Below are positions 30,301 to 38,500 of a stretch of DNA of 64,000 bases, piece by piece (within the stretch, counting starts at the first letter, position 1; the number at the start of each line of letters is the position of its first letter). The notes under the pieces are model-generated. The model saw only the letters and a list, made by a program, of their open reading frames with translations. It was not told the DNA's origin and searched no databases. The position numbers and the translations under genes are program-made. The stretch lies in assembly GCA_036925085.1 (NCBI GenBank), contig JAUPFP010000002.1, forward strand, positions 3,060,550-3,124,549, given 5' to 3'. This DNA comes from Brachycybe producta. Lineage: Eukaryota > Arthropoda > Diplopoda > Playtdesmida > Andrognathidae.

Positions 30301-32415
30301 ATTGACATTTTGGACGATTTGATATATAAAATTTCGATTTTTTAAAAACGTAATTTTTTTAAAAAAAATCGAGATTCTTCCTCTTTCCAGTTGTAGCATT
30401 CGAAAGGGGGACTTTTCTATTATTTAGGAGGGGTGTTCCTTTCTATGTTCTGTTATTATTTTGGTGAGACGCACATGTATACACATGTACACACAGTACG
30501 CACATGTATACACTTGTGCGCATGTGTACGCACATGTACACAATTGTGCGCATGTGTACGCACATGTACACACTTGTGCGCATGTGTACGCACATGTACA
30601 CACTTGTGCGCATGTGTACGCACATGTACACACTTGTGCGCATGTGTATATAGATAAACACATGTATGTATTCAAGTACATGATGCGCATGCATCATTCA
30701 TTTGTAATAATATGGGTTTAAAATGAAAATACGTCACATGTATTCTAATATACAAAAATAATTACAGAACATAGAAAGGAACACCCCTCCTAAATAATAG
30801 AAAAGTCCCCCCTTTCAAATGCTACAACTGAAAAGAGGAAGAATCTAGATTTTTTTTAAAAAAAATTACGTTTTTAAAAAATCGAAATGTTATATTTCAA
30901 ATCGCTCTAAAATTTCAATTTTTTTCCAGTTTCATCGTCAGAATGTGTACATTATTTTAGGTCTGATGATATTTTATCGTAGTATCGTAGTTTTTCGAGT
31001 TGTTCGACCCACAAAAAATTATAACCAAAAACTCAAAATTTGTTTCTAAAAAAATCATACAAAAATAACCCCTGGGTAAAATTTTCTACTTTTTTGTCAG
31101 GAGCATCATATGGACCCACGGAATCAAATAAAAAATACTGCATGTCTTTATCTCATTCCGTTCTTGAGTTGTTCGAGGAACAAAATCGGGTTCCGGACAC
31201 ACACACAGCCACACAGACATCCTTTTTTGTCCCTTTTCTTGCATGATCCTATATACCTCCATTGCTCTAAAGAGCAATGGAGGTCAAAAACGATGCTAGC
31301 GCTGTTTTGCGGAGATTTTTCGAAGTTATTTTGCGATGTAGCCACGTTAAGTTGGTTTGATGATGGACGAAGAACTCTTCATCGAAGGTTTGATGAAACA
31401 TTGATAAAACATAATTTTTTTTCAATGTGTTCTTTTTTATTATTATTTTTTTCCATTTTTATCATAATATTTGAAATTCAATACATTTTTTATTTTTTAC
31501 AACAATAAGCAGCTTTAGTATTCTGTTTAGAATACTATTGATTCTGATTAGCGGGTTTTATATATGCTGTAAAAATAAAATACAGCGTTCCTATTGGCCC
31601 AAAATGAAACTGACCAAAGTTATTGGCAACGACGGGTCCATTCGACATGTCACAAACATAAAAATATATTTAAAATCCCCCATTTTTACACAGGCATCTC
31701 TGTCCAGCAGTAAGAATTTTGTTGGCCCCGCCCTTTTTATGAGCATTATCAATTTCCAATTGGTTTGTTACTTTATCTGACGTCACATGCTCCGCCCCTT
31801 TTCAATTTCTAATTGGTTGATATGTGGGTCTGACGCTCATAAAAGGGGCGGTGCCAACAGAATTTTTACTGCTGGGCAGAGATGCCTGTATTTTTTACTA
31901 TGCAATTTACATAGTAAATGATGCTATATTTATATGGAAACCGCAAAGAAAGACAGCAAATAGAAATCGAGACAAACAGAAGTTGGCTCCGCCCTTTTTA
32001 TGACGACCGGCAACTTCTAATTGGCGTGTTGTGTGGTTCAACATTGAAAAGGGCGGAGCATGTGACGTCAGACTACATAACCAACCAATTAGAAGTTGCC
32101 AGTCGTCATAAAAAGGGCGGAGCCAACTTCTGTTTGTCCCGATTTTTAATTGCCTGTCAAAGAAACAAATCCATTGAAATTCGTCTCACCTAATATAAGA
32201 ACGGTGTGCATGAAGAGAATTCCGTAAGTTCCGTTTGGAGCCAAATAAGAAACACAGAAACACATGTTTGCCAACTGAAACAAAACATGTTGCGATGACA
32301 ACCATTTATCACATTTGAGAAGCGTCGCAATGAAGGAATTATTGAAAATCTCTAAAAGACTACTCGAATTGCTACCAAATGTGGACGAGAAATCCTCCTC
32401 TAGTTTATCTTCCAT
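18386..32415 (-). CDS. POPDC: Popeye domain-containing protein (POPDC/BVES family, 7 exons)
   Basis: Exons in coding order: 32190-32415, 27627-27808, 26310-26440, 20950-21058, 20168-20320, 18620-18857, 18386-18477. All phases close, giving 376 residues (vertebrate BVES about 360). The N-terminus has NXS/T sites (SNSSS, NNSF) followed by hydrophobic segments in exons 1-2 (FQLANMCFCVSYLAP, ILGFLLFSTWAWNIICAP, SFMIINMFQMLYILY), matching the extracellular N-terminus and three membrane spans of the family. The Popeye domain follows in exons 3-5, with the hallmark phosphate-binding motifs FLDSPEF and, across the exon 4/5 junction, FKVTI. These are the cAMP-contact motifs of POPDC proteins, so cAMP binding is likely. 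Exon 6 is a low-complexity serine-rich tail. The ATG at 32415 is the first in frame; codons upstream lack ATG. Known members act in membrane trafficking and ion-channel modulation in muscle. No single vertebrate paralogue can be assigned. Confidence 0.93.
18951..19327. mobile_element. Family 1 half element, copy D (POPDC intron 5)
   Basis: Right arm only, from CATTTTACTGGATG to GATGTAGCCTCTTAA. A small duplication (TAATATTTGTCCAATATTAA) near its middle is private to this copy. Confidence 0.85.
19475..19862. mobile_element. TIR element with CCATTACC-type ends, copy 2
   Basis: Shares TTAAAATTAAAAATAAGTC, GGTGGCGCATCTAT and ATTTCTGGAGGTAAT with the copy at 14870-15309; the ends are more decayed (CCAATTACCAG). 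Confidence 0.55.
20361..20895. mobile_element. Family 1 element, copy E, centrally deleted (POPDC intron 4)
   Basis: Both tips are kept (TTAAGAGGCTACATCG and TAGTTCTTAA), but the middle, including the ACAATTAAACCACAGTG block, is lost. It fills 535 of the 629 bases of this intron, leaving 40 bases before the exon 5 acceptor and 54 after the exon 4 donor. Confidence 0.85.
21531..22346 (+). mobile_element. Solo LTR of a retrotransposon
   Basis: Begins TGTAATCAAG and ends GGGGATGTTACA (TGTAA...TTACA). It has a TATA box (GGGTATAAATACAAG) near 21896 and AATAAAG near 22022 in the right order and spacing for U3-R-U5. No primer-binding site or coding sequence follows. Short frames within it are not genes. 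Confidence 0.7.
22348..22745. mobile_element. hAT-like MITE with TAGRGGTGGGAC ends, copy c (inverted)
   Basis: Runs from TAGGGATAGGACATTCG to CGTCCCACCTCTA, the reverse of the copy at 7817-8240. It contains the AACTATTAAAAACTTTGG block of the family and abuts the end of the solo LTR. Confidence 0.75.
23003..23347 (-). other. Unassigned 114-codon reverse frame in POPDC intron 3
   Basis: On the minus strand a frame ends in a basic serine-rich tail (SMGSKSSRSDKSRRSDERKK). Its first third is a poly-T translation artefact, and a splice-acceptor-like TTTTGTCAG precedes the more protein-like part. No family was recognised. It could be an exon of an unknown nested gene, a decayed retrocopy or chance. 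Confidence 0.2.
23542..23989. mobile_element. hAT-like element with GGTTGGCG ends, copy 2
   Basis: CTCGCCAACCGGTGG faces AAGGTTGGCGGACCGCTG. The inner blocks CAGAAAAATCTGGACA and ATAATAAAACAAAAAAAA match the copy at 25406-25909 in reverse. GCTTATG / GCTTATAG flanks suggest a decayed 8-bp duplication. Confidence 0.7.
24204..25112. mobile_element. Family 2 TTAA element, copy 1 (POPDC intron 3)
   Basis: Starts TTAAGAGCCTAGATTCACG and ends GTATCTAGCCTCTTAA. The inside is four tandem, diverged units of about 210-230 bp, each with CTCCATGTTAAGTCCCATAGG and CCGTCCCACAAACATTTG-like blocks, the last truncated. No transposase frame. Confidence 0.85.
25406..25909. mobile_element. hAT-like element with CAGCGGTCGCCAACC ends and perfect target duplication
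   Basis: CAGCGGTCGCCAACCTTTTGG is mirrored by CCGGTTGGCGACCACTG. TTCTATTT occurs directly before (25398-25405) and after (25910-25917). It is non-autonomous; frames through it are artefacts. Confidence 0.88.
26507..27621. mobile_element. Family 1 compound element, copy F, three arms (POPDC intron 2)
   Basis: A left arm (TTAAGAGGCTACATCA...) and a right arm up to GGGTCTATGGGCTCAAT are followed at about 27268 by a second right arm ending GATGTAGCCTCTTAA. The second right arm's TTAA is six bases from the POPDC exon 2 boundary, inside the donor region. Confidence 0.88.
27903..27990. mobile_element. Partial TCGACATG palindromic element in POPDC intron 1
   Basis: Contains AAAGTCGACACTTTAATGTC and AAAAGTCCTCTGCAGGGTTTCC, matching the tip of the element at 13682-14204. 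Confidence 0.55.
28105..28306. mobile_element. ACAGGCA MITE in POPDC intron 1, copy 3
   Basis: ACAGGCAATTAGAAATCGGG opens the unit. CCGCCCTTTTTATGACG and its inverse CGTCATAAAATGGGCG face each other, and the right tip is cut (GTCCCGATTTCTAA) where a Helitron-like unit begins. Confidence 0.75.
28307..28632 (+). mobile_element. Helitron-like element, copy 2
   Basis: Shares GCACGTCGGAATTTA and CGTTATGTTGCGCTCTCC with copy 1 and ends AATTATGACGGGTTAACCCACTAG before T. It is directly followed by copy 3, a head-to-tail tandem as is common for Helitrons. Confidence 0.5.
28519..28556 (+). repeat. G-run tract able to form a G-quadruplex
   Basis: Five GAGGGG-type units are followed by a run of about ten G. 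Four or more runs of at least four G with one-base loops is the standard quadruplex pattern. It lies inside Helitron-like copy 2. Confidence 0.6.
28633..29125 (+). mobile_element. Helitron-like element, copy 3, with embedded MITE
   Basis: Starts TTATATATATGTTAAGCC and ends TTTATGACGGGTTACCCCACTAG. The MITE at 28975-29092 (GTCCAGCATTAGAATTTC / GAATTCTAATGCTGGGCAC) occupies the same place as in copy 1, with part of its left half deleted. Confidence 0.5.
29725..30095 (+). repeat. Minisatellite of alternating purine-pyrimidine units, array 1
   Basis: Units of about 24-30 bases, variants of GTGCGTACACATGCGCACAA, run for about 370 bases. The alternating GTGCGCAC-type sequence favours Z-DNA and self-pairing. 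Frames in several registers stay open because the unit contains no stops. Confidence 0.85.
30470..30652 (-). repeat. Minisatellite array 2, inverted relative to array 1
   Basis: About five near-identical 30-base units (CACTTGTGCGCATGTGTACG followed by CACATGTACA) are the reverse complement of the array 1 motif. Low divergence between units suggests recent expansion. Confidence 0.85.
31287..31350. mobile_element. Family 1 terminal fragment, copy P
   Basis: Only the last 64 bases of a right arm remain (CGATGCTAGCGC...GATGTAGCCACGTTAA), joined to the right end of the large inverted-repeat element. The left part is gone. Confidence 0.7.
31690..31889. mobile_element. ACAGGCA MITE, copy 5, POPDC intron 1
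   Basis: ACAGGCATCTCTGTCCAGCAG is mirrored by CTGCTGGGCAGAGATGCCTGT. The flanks ATTTTTAC and ATTTTTTAC are the target duplication. It contains TGACGTCA (31778-31785), a CCGCCC box and CCAAT/ATTGG words. Confidence 0.82.
31953..32157. mobile_element. ACAGGCA MITE, copy 6, just after POPDC exon 1
   Basis: Runs from ACAGCAAATAGAAATCGAG to CGATTTTTAATTGCCTGT, with CAAAGAAAG / CAAAGAAAC target repeats and TGACGTCA at 32063-32070. It ends 33 bases from the exon 1 donor of POPDC (minus strand), so it lies in the first intron close to the promoter. Confidence 0.82.
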
Positions 32416-32641
32416 TGCAAATCTAAAAGTTGTCAGCTTTAAAGTTCTACAATATTGTAACCCATTGGAGAACAACTATATAATTTCGATGCTAAATCGA
32501 AAACCTCAGATGAAAAGAGAAAAATTGACAATAAAAAAGAAAATCAGCTGAGATGGATGAAAATAGATCACATTCCATGAAGATTCATAAATGAGTCATT
32601 TTGCACAGACATCAGCGTCCTCTAGTTAGCATATAGACTAA

Positions 32642-32653
32642 AAAGATGGCGGC
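32642..32653 (+). promoter_or_regulatory. YY1-like AAAGATGGCGGC motif upstream of POPDC
   Basis: A full-length match to the YY1 consensus (AAGATGGCGGC) lies about 230 bases upstream of the POPDC start codon (gene on the minus strand; the motif reads on the plus strand). The sequence around it is otherwise AT-rich, so the GC-rich motif stands out. It probably marks the POPDC core promoter. Confidence 0.42.
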
Positions 32654-32779
32654 AATTCTGGGAAAAATCAAAAATCGTTCACATTGTGAATTTTGTTTTG
32701 TTTTTCTTTGCTTTTTTTAAATCAAAACTTTTGATTTGGCCACTCTGTAGTACTTTCAGATGGGTGTGTGACATTTTCC

Positions 32780-33145
32780 CTAAAAATACTTGCCCTACAG
32801 ACAGTTGCCCTAAAGGGACAGTCGCCCTAAAGGGACAGTCGCCCTAAAGGGGACAGTTGCCTTAAAGGGATGTTTGCTAATATCAACAGTCTTAAAATAT
32901 GTCATTTGGCATTATTTGGGCACTTATGGCACACAGAATCTATTTAACATACACCACTGAAAAACACTAAAATTGTATGAAAAGAGAACAAAAAAGTGGT
33001 TTTAGGGCAAATATCTTTTTAAAGCCAGTGCTTTTAGGGCAGACGTTCCTTTAGGGCAAGTGGATTTAGTGCAGTTATCCCTCAAGAGTAATTGGCATTA
33101 TGGCAAATGGCTTTAGGTGATGATGTGTCTTATGGGCAAATGTTT
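32780..33145. mobile_element. Element with GCCCTAAAGGGACAGT tandem units
   Basis: Three to four 18-base units (GTCGCCCTAAAGGGACA) on the left face TTTAGGGCAAGTGG-type units on the right in reverse, so the block can fold back. The tips TTTTCCCTAAAAATACTTGCC and TATGGGCAAATG are loosely inverted. Confidence 0.5.
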
Positions 33146-33156
33146 ATATCATCTTA

Positions 33157-33463
33157 TACCTAGTACACACCTGATAATTTAAATGCATTTAAATAATAAA
33201 CGTGTTCAACAGAGCCCTCTGTGAAGGGCAAACAAACAATATGCCAAATTCAATTTATTTAGTTAATCTGAAAATATTGAGTTATTACTTAAATGTAATA
33301 TGTAAACTATTGAAAAAATATTGATTTAGTATTTCAATTTTAAAATATTATTAATAAAGTCAATTTTTATTTGGTTCTTGTCCTTAACTGGATTCCGTAT
33401 AATTCACTTAAACACATTTAATTTGAATTCATTTAACTCATGTGTGTACAAAGGTATAAGCAT
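33157..33463 (+). mobile_element. MITE with TACCTAGTACACAC ends, copy 1
   Basis: Left TACCTAGTACACACCTGA, right TCATGTGTGTACAAAGGTA. Inner CAGAGCCCTCTGTGAAGGGC and CTGGATTCCGTATAATTCAC recur at 33937-34244 (reverse) and 43390-43675 (same direction). A flanking TA is likely the target. Confidence 0.75.
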
Positions 33464-33936
33464 TAGTGTATCTCTACTTTCAAAAACTCTTGACTACATT
33501 TTTAAGGTGGCTAAATTAACCTGAATAGGTATTTATTTTGTTTGTAGCCCCGCCCTCTTCGAATGGCGCCACTAATTTTAGAAACTAGAATAGTTGGTGA
33601 TATTGTTAAAAACATTCGCTCGAAAAAAATATTTTTCTCTCAGATTTTAAAACAAATGCACTGATATACAATTGTAACCCGCTTATGTGGACTTCCGGGT
33701 TATCCGGACTTGTTAAAAAAAATCTTTTGTGAAAAAATAGTTTATAAGTGATAAGACTTATTTATAACTATCTGTACTTCTGCATTTTTTTTCCATTTTT
33801 ATATTTTAATGCAAGTAAATATACTATAGTTAAAGTTAAAAGATCCATTACTCGAATTTTCAGTGAACTGGACTTGGTCCAGTCCAATCAAGTTCGGACA
33901 AACGGATTTCCATTCTGAATAGGAAGTGAAGAATCC

Positions 33937-34244
33937 CTTATACCTTGTACACACATGAGATAAATAAATTCAAATTAAACGTGTTTAGGTGGATTATACG
34001 GAATCCAGTTAACGACACGAACCAAATAAAAATTGACTTTATTAATATTTTAAAATTGAAATACTAAATCAATATTTTGTCAATAGTTTATTATAATTTA
34101 AATATTAATTCAATATTTTCAGATTATTAACTGAATAAATTGAATTCGACATATTGTTTGTTTGCCCTTCACGGGGTTCTGTAGAACACGTTTATTATTT
34201 AAACGCATTTAAATTATCAGGTGTGTGTACTAGGTATTACAGAA
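33937..34244 (-). mobile_element. MITE with TACCTAGTACACAC ends, copy 2 (inverted)
   Basis: Reverse complement of copy 1 about 470 bases away; together they form an inverted pair with a spacer and could extrude a large stem. Confidence 0.75.
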
Positions 34245-34359
34245 AACCTTAATTAGAGCCAAACAATCACTCGTCAGTAACTTAACTAGTAAGCTTAATT
34301 TCAAAACATTCTGAAATTATGAACAAAAAATACAATCTATACAACACAACAATACAACA

Positions 34360-35079
34360 TCTATTCGAAAAATCGACTCCAAGAGCGCTAGAACCGTTTT
34401 TCTGTTGAGCCCATATACCCAATGTTAAAGAAACGTTCATTTTTAAACGTTTTTCTTATTTAAAGTTTTCAAAGTGCAATGTGCACCTTAAATATACGCT
34501 GATCGAGTGATAGAATGACAAAAAATTGGTAAGTGAGGTTCTATTTTTTAAAAACTATTTCAATATAAACTCCATTGAGTATGCGCTCGTAAGCAAAAAA
34601 CATCCATTAAAATGCTCGTAAAAATGACTAAAAATAATTAAAAAAAAAAGAAAACAATTAAACCAGAGTGAAGCAACACATTAGTGCATGTGCTGATTTT
34701 TTTCTGGTTTTTTTAAATTTTTTTACGTATTTTTACGCGCATTTTAATGGATGTTTTTTTCTTATTTGGGCGTAATCAATGGAGTTTAACATAGTTAGAA
34801 ATTCACAATTTTGAAATAATTTAAAAATATAACCGCACTTACCAATTTTTTGTCATTCTATCACTAGGTAAACATACATTTAAGGTGCACATATTGCACT
34901 TTGAAAACTTAATATTGGACAACTTTAAATATGAAAAATAAACATATTGCCGCAACTGACGGTGTATTTTAAAAACTAAAGTTTCTTCTTTAACATTGAG
35001 TCTATGGGCTCAATAGAAAAACCGATGCTAGCGCTCTTTGCTGAGATTTTCGAATTAATTTTGCGATGTAGCCTCTTAA
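34360..35079. mobile_element. Family 1 element, copy G, left tip lost
   Basis: Both arms are recognisable (GAGCGCTAGAACCG...; ...GCGATGTAGCCTCTTAA), but the leftmost TTAAGAGGCTACA is replaced by unrelated sequence (ATACAACATCTATTCG). Confidence 0.85.
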
Positions 35080-35504
35080 GGGCATATTTAGTCGTGCACT
35101 GAAGAGGAACGTTTCGTAGGCGAAGGTGAAATGTGGTCTCGTGGAGTCTGTGGAGAGTCTACGCCATAACCATTTACGACCATGATGGCATTTCATCATC
35201 AGTGACAAAATGTTCCTCTCTTCAACGCACTGCTAAACCAGCCCTAACATCCACATGCAACATGTAAATTATTAAAAGAGAACATTGAATGTAAGTTAAA
35301 TAACAGAAACAGGTTAAATATACAAGCGGAAATAGATAAAAAAAAGTGGCTAGATTTATAACTTTTGTGTAATTATTAACCATCCACTAACTAAAAATTA
35401 AATGACACAAATGTCAACACATGTATAATGGAAAAATTCCTTTCAATAATTGTCCGAGGAGGACGACGACGAAGATTACATATGCTTCAATGAACGGGAT
35501 GAAA

Positions 35505-38500
35505 CTATAGGTCAAGCGTTGTCATTTTATTGCATAAGTTGGTTAAGTTGTCATCCAAACGACTCACTTTGACCTCGATATGGGCCTTCTTTGTAGCTTT
35601 TAAAACGGACTCCGTAACTGCAGCACACTTCTCTGCCCTTTCCTTCAAAACAAACGAATGGATGAGATTGTAATAAACGAACGAAACTGGAGAAACTTTA
35701 CATTACATCTAGAGTCACGCGGCATGCACACCTATCAATGCTCTAGACTAAAGAGCCCAGAGACTTCAGCTTGCAGGTGCTGCATTACAATATAAATATA
35801 ATGTTAAGAGCCGAGGTAATCCAGAGTTTCACGTGTTGCATGAGACACAGTCAACTTTGTGGTTCAAAAGTTACCTAAGTGGCTGTAACAACTAGACAGC
35901 CAATCGAAACGTCATGAATTTACCTTAATAGGCTACATCGCAAAATTACTTCGAAAAGTTTCTAAAAAGAGCGCTAGGCATCGTTTTTCTATTGAGCCTA
36001 TAGATCCGCTGTTAAAGAAAAAACGTTAATTTCTAAAATACACAGTCGCGGCAATATGTTTATTTTTCATATTTAAAGTTGTCCAATATTAAGTTTCCAA
36101 AGTGCAATGTGCACCTTAAATATATGCTGATCGAGTGATAGAATGAAAAAAATCGGTAAGTGCGGTTTTATTTTTAAAAACTATTTCAAAATCGCGAATA
36201 AGCAAAAAACATTCATTGAAATGCTCGTAAAAATAATTTAAAAAAAAACACAATTAATCCACAGTGAAGCCAACACATTGGCACACGTGCTGATTTGTTT
36301 CTGCTTTTTTAAATTTATTTTTACGAGCATTATATAATGGATGTTTTTTTGCTTATGAGCACGTACTCAAGGGAGTTTAACTTAAAGAGTTAGAAATTCG
36401 CAATTTTGAAGTAGTTTTTTAAAAATATAACCGCACTTACCAATTTTTTTCATTCTATCACTCGATCAGCATATATTTAAGGTGCACATTGCATTTTGAA
36501 AACTTAATATTGGACAACTTTAAATATAAAAAATAAACATATTGCCTACGCGACTGTGTACTTTAATATTTTTTCTCTATGAGTCTATGGGCCTATGGTT
36601 GGGTTTATGAGCTCAATGGAAAAATGATGCTAGGGCTCTTTGCAGAGATTTTTTGAAGTAATTTTCTGCTGTAGCCTCTTAAGTAGTTCTACAATTTGAG
36701 GTTAAAACTTTCACTTATTCCCCTTCTAAGCCCCCCCCCCTCTTAAATTATGTTACTTCGAACGATATCAACATGAAAATAACCGTAACTTCTAATATAG
36801 TATCTCTTGTAAAATATATTATTAGACTAGGATATTAAACTACTAAAGAAATTCCAACCTGGATCCTTTGATTGTATTTTAAGACTTTCTCATATGCATT
36901 CACCATGAATGACTCTCGTTCTTTGGCCTTCTCGATGCAGCCAAGTTTTAACTCTTCAAATCTAAATGAAAAAAACAAGAGAACTCTCAGTTTGCAAAGT
37001 TCATGGCAAGAATTTCCAACAATTCAAAACCGTTTTCTTCGTTCTTTCGCTTCACTTTGCATCTTTGCCATGTCTTCCGTAGTTTTGAGATTAAACTTCA
37101 CGTTCATAATCTCTTTCTCTTCGTTGTCTAATTCACTTTGAAGCTTTTGTATTGCAGCACAATTCTCCTAAACATAAAAAAAAACATTATTAAAATTAGG
37201 GATGGGCCATTCGAATCCTCAAATCGCACGAATCTTGAAAAATATTCGAGATTCGAAAACTCGAATCTTCGCGCTTTTTTCGTCTTTCGAATCCTAACCT
37301 TAAAAAACTGTTAAAAACTTTGGTAAAATTAGTTTTAACTCCATTGACGTCCAATAGAAGCGTTCACTAACAAAAAAAAACCGGCGATTGTTGCAAATTC
37401 GGTCTTGTACCCGGATCACCAATATGACCTTGTGGCCTGACCCATAATTTAATATTTAATATTATTTCATTTATTTGTATCTTCTTAATGAATAGTATAG
37501 GATTCTTATATGACGGATTGAAAGATTCGAGAACCTTTTAGGATTCAAATTTAAGAAAAATTTAGGATTTTAAGTGTTTAGCTTTTTTTTTAAATGTAAA
37601 GCCTTAATGAGCGTTTTTAAAGTGTAAACGCCCCTCAAACTCTTGACTATTCTCTTTTTAAGGTGGCTTTACAGATATTTATTTAGCTTTTGTTCTCCCA
37701 GATGGCGACACTACAGACAGGCAATTAGAAAACGGAATGAACAGAAGTAGGCTCCGCCCTTTTTATGACGAACGCAACTTCTAATTGGTTGGTTATGTAG
37801 TCTGACGTCACATGCTCCGCCCTTTTCAACGTCGAAGCACACAACAAACCAATTAGAAGTTCCCGTTTGTCATAAAAAGGGCGGAGCCAACTTCTGTTCA
37901 TCCCGTTTTCTAATTGCCTGTCCACCCTACAGTGGCTAATTAATGCTATACTTCACAAACGTTTTTTTTTTTGTAAAATTTGGACACAAAAACGTCAAAC
38001 CTAACGTTTTTTTTTTTTAGAAACAGGGTTATGAAAAAAATTAAATTGTTTTTTTCAAAACTAGAATGGTAAAAAAAAAACGGTCAAAAAGTGTTATTTT
38101 ATTATCACCAAATATTATTCTAGTTTCTAAAACACTTTGAATTTTTTCTTAATGTTTCTACCGAAAAACGTTCGCTTATGAAAATTCAATCGCAGTAGAG
38201 CGTCAATTATCGGAACTTCGGTTATCGGAACACATTATTTTTTAATTATTCTTATTTGGGGGGGGGGACATTTTTTTAAAATCTGTTTTTTCTTACTTTT
38301 TTCTCCACTTTTTTTTTAAAAAAAATTAAAGAGTTCGATGATATGAACTTTTGATTATCAGAACTATCCCGTAATCTATGTTCTTCAGTAGTATTCAATT
38401 ATTTTATTAATATTTTAACAAATAATTTCTGGCAGTAATGGTTAATTTCAAAACCCGACAATTTGTTTACGTCTTACTTGTCTCGCTATCTCCAATCCTT

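Larger units (their letters stand above)
29281..31290. mobile_element. Large inverted-repeat element with purine-pyrimidine minisatellites
   Basis: The ends are about 200-bp inverted repeats starting TTTGACCTCCATTGCTCT, with inner blocks GATTCCGTGGGTC, GATGCTCCTGACAAAAAA, ACCCAGGGGTTATTTTTG. Inside, AGGGGTGTTCCTTTCTATG and TACAAATGAATGA blocks flank two arrays in opposite orientation (29725-30095 and 30470-30652). A palindrome TTGCTCTTTAGAGCAA marks several tips. No transposase is visible. Open frames up to 154 codons on both strands come from the arrays. Confidence 0.7.
32416..35504. other. POPDC-NDC80 gap
   Basis: Contains, in order: the POPDC promoter region with a YY1-like site; a GCCCTAAAGGGACAGTC tandem array with inverted counterpart (about 32780-33145); two inverted copies of a TACCTAGTACACAC MITE (33157-33463, 33937-34244); a pogo-like TTATCCGGACTTG tip near 33700; family 1 copy G; and the NDC80 3' flank. 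No conserved frame was seen. Confidence 0.5.

Noticed and set aside
32146-32475. POPDC start 20 codons upstream of 32415
   Set aside because: The upstream codon is TTG, not ATG, in a nuclear gene; the first real ATG is at 32415.
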